NCBI GenBank assembly: GCA_002770795.1
Contig: PCTP01000056.1
Coordinates: 1 to 14,135 of the forward strand
DNA length: 14,135 nucleotides
Source: Gammaproteobacteria bacterium CG22_combo_CG10-13_8_21_14_all_40_8
GTDB taxonomy: Bacteria > Pseudomonadota > Gammaproteobacteria > Enterobacterales > GCA-002770795
Reading direction: 5' to 3'
A program made the translations under genes and the position numbers. Positions 12,952 through 14,135 of this stretch are shown here, one piece after another. The notes below the pieces were generated by a model. It was not told the origin of the DNA. It saw nothing but the letters and a program-made list of their open reading frames with translations, and made no database searches. The first letter of the stretch is position 1; every line of letters starts with the position of its first letter.

Positions 12952-14135
12952 ATGAATAATAGTAATAATAATAGCCTCAGTACAAGAATTATCTTAGCCA
13001 TGGTAGCAGGATTGATCCTTGGCGTTCTTGCTAGATATTTGGGTTGGGCGGAAAACAGCACCTATCAGCATTATATGACAGATGGTTTATTTAGCATTAC
13101 AGGGAGACTCTTTATAAATAGTTTACAAATGCTGGTTGTGCCCTTGGTGTTCGTCAGTCTCGTTTGTGGTACCTGTAATCTGACCGATCCCAAAAAGCTT
13201 GGCCGATTAGGGATTAAAACCATTTTGTTTTATCTTGGCACCACTGCAATTGCAATTAGTATTGCTATCTTAGCCGCCATTATTTTCAAACCCGGTGCCA
13301 ATGCTCATTTTGAACAAATGAGTTACATCGCCAAAGAGGCCCCTCCTCTCAGTGATATTTTGATTAATATTATCCCCAAAAACCCTTTTGCCGCCCTGGT
13401 GGATGGCAATATGTTACAAATCATCGTTTTTTCAATTCTTTTTGGCATTTCTATCGCTTTAGTAAAAAGCCCTTCAGGCAAAAAAATCGCTGATTTTTTC
13501 AATGCAGTTAATGATGTGATTATGCAAATGGTGACACTTTTAATGCTAGTCGCCCCTATCGGAGTCTTTGCACTTATCACAAAACTAACCACTCAATTAG
13601 GTATGGACGCTTTTCAATCCTTGGGACAATACTTTGTCTTGGTACTCATGGTTTTGTTAGTACATGGTTTTCTGATCTACCCAGCTCTTCTTTCCCTATT
13701 CTCTCAACTCAGCCCTAGCGTTTTTTTAAAAAAAATGAGACCCGTACAACTCTTTGCTTTCTCTACAGCCAGCAGTAATGCCACTTTGCCGGTCACCATG
13801 GAAATTGTGACTCAAAGGATGGGGGTTGGAAAATCCACGGCCTCCTTTACCCTGCCCTTGGGTGCCACCATTAATATGGATGGTACTGCGATTATGCAAG
13901 GCGTTGCCACGGTCTTTATCGCTCAAATTTATCAGATTGATTTGTCCGTTACTCAATATTTAACGGTTATTGTCGCTGCAACTATGGCGTCTATAGGAAC
14001 GGCTGGTGTACCAGGTGTTGGATTGATTACCTTGGCTATGGTACTCAAGCAAGTGGGATTGCCTGCAGAGGGTATCGCTATCATTTTAGGCATCGACCGC
14101 ATTTTAGATATGGTGCGAACCTCGATAAATGTCAC
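12952..14135 (+). CDS. DAACS-family dicarboxylate/amino acid:cation symporter (partial, cut by window edge)
   Basis: 394 residues are visible from ATG 12952, preceded by GAGAGA eight bases upstream; the C-terminus is outside the window. Multiple hydrophobic segments start at about residue 12. Family signatures are all present: the serine-rich re-entrant loop FSTASSNATLPVTM (about 268-281), NMDGTA (about 305-310), the AGVPG loop (about 346-350) and, at the edge, DRILDMVRTSINV. The last motif carries the Asp/Arg pair that in this family (GltPh numbering D394/R397) binds the amino group and the side-chain carboxylate, so glutamate/aspartate or a C4-dicarboxylate is the likely substrate. Transport is driven by sodium or protons across the inner membrane. 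It is divergent from the lipoprotein gene. A link with the hut genes is suggested only by the shared upstream motif. Confidence 0.93.
   Translation, partial: MNNSNNNSLSTRIILAMVAGLILGVLARYLGWAENSTYQHYMTDGLFSITGRLFINSLQMLVVPLVFVSLVCGTCNLTDPKKLGRLGIKTILFYLGTTAIAISIAILAAIIFKPGANAHFEQMSYIAKEAPPLSDILINIIPKNPFAALVDGNMLQIIVFSILFGISIALVKSPSGKKIADFFNAVNDVIMQMVTLLMLVAPIGVFALITKLTTQLGMDAFQSLGQYFVLVLMVLLVHGFLIYPALLSLFSQLSPSVFLKKMRPVQLFAFSTASSNATLPVTMEIVTQRMGVGKSTASFTLPLGATINMDGTAIMQGVATVFIAQIYQIDLSVTQYLTVIVAATMASIGTAGVPGVGLITLAMVLKQVGLPAEGIAIILGIDRILDMVRTSINV

Noticed and set aside
13323..14135. Minus-strand frames opposite the symporter
   Set aside because: The plus-strand frame carries all DAACS signatures without interruption, so the opposite frames are shadows.

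Overview
The window reads as a piece of chromosome from an AT-rich, flagellated gammaproteobacterium, probably free-living or aquatic. The evidence is the polar-flagellum style cluster cheR-cheV/flgA-flgM-flgN with recognisable sigma-54 and sigma-28 promoters, a CheW-REC type CheV, PrmB, and the HutF branch of histidine degradation. Genus and order cannot be fixed from the sequence alone. There is no sign of a plasmid, prophage or CRISPR array. Most of it is ordinary core genome; the accessory signals are a palindromic MITE-like element and a large Ig-like surface lipoprotein.

Region by region: (1) 1-3193, flagellar/chemotaxis block. cheR (cut by the left edge) and cheV run leftward. flgA, flgM and flgN run rightward from the same intergenic region. 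A GG-N10-GC sigma-54 promoter precedes flgA and a near-consensus sigma-28 promoter precedes flgM-flgN, which matches the usual early/late flagellar hierarchy. (2) 3219-5281: a small zinc-ribbon membrane protein facing left, then a two-gene unit of a secreted TraB/GumN-family protein and uracil-DNA glycosylase (ung). ung carries a nine-C homopolymer. (3) 5300-8769, histidine utilisation. hutF runs left and hutI runs right, separated by a stand-alone response-regulator receiver gene that is bracketed by copies or ends of a palindromic repeat. HutI and HutF are consecutive steps: imidazolonepropionate to formimino-Glu to formyl-Glu. HutH, HutU and HutG are not in the window. (4) 8790-9677: prmB, methyltransferase of ribosomal protein L3. 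(5) 9748-12597: a 949-residue lipoprotein made of bacterial Ig-like domains with a calcium-loop-rich, cysteine-paired insert, closed by a strong hairpin terminator. (6) 12952-end: a DAACS-family glutamate/aspartate or dicarboxylate symporter, cut by the right edge.

Links between regions: the motif AGGGTAA/TTACCCT occurs as an inverted pair in front of both hutI and the symporter gene. This suggests, but does not prove, shared control of histidine breakdown (which ends in glutamate) and of an acidic amino-acid or dicarboxylate transporter. I found no clear candidate for a wholly new multi-gene system. The best unexplained items are this shared motif, the palindromic element around the orphan receiver gene, and the unusual insert of the Ig-like lipoprotein. 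Several starts were moved from the longest frame to positions with a Shine-Dalgarno sequence (cheV, flgA, flgM, flgN, hutI, prmB).
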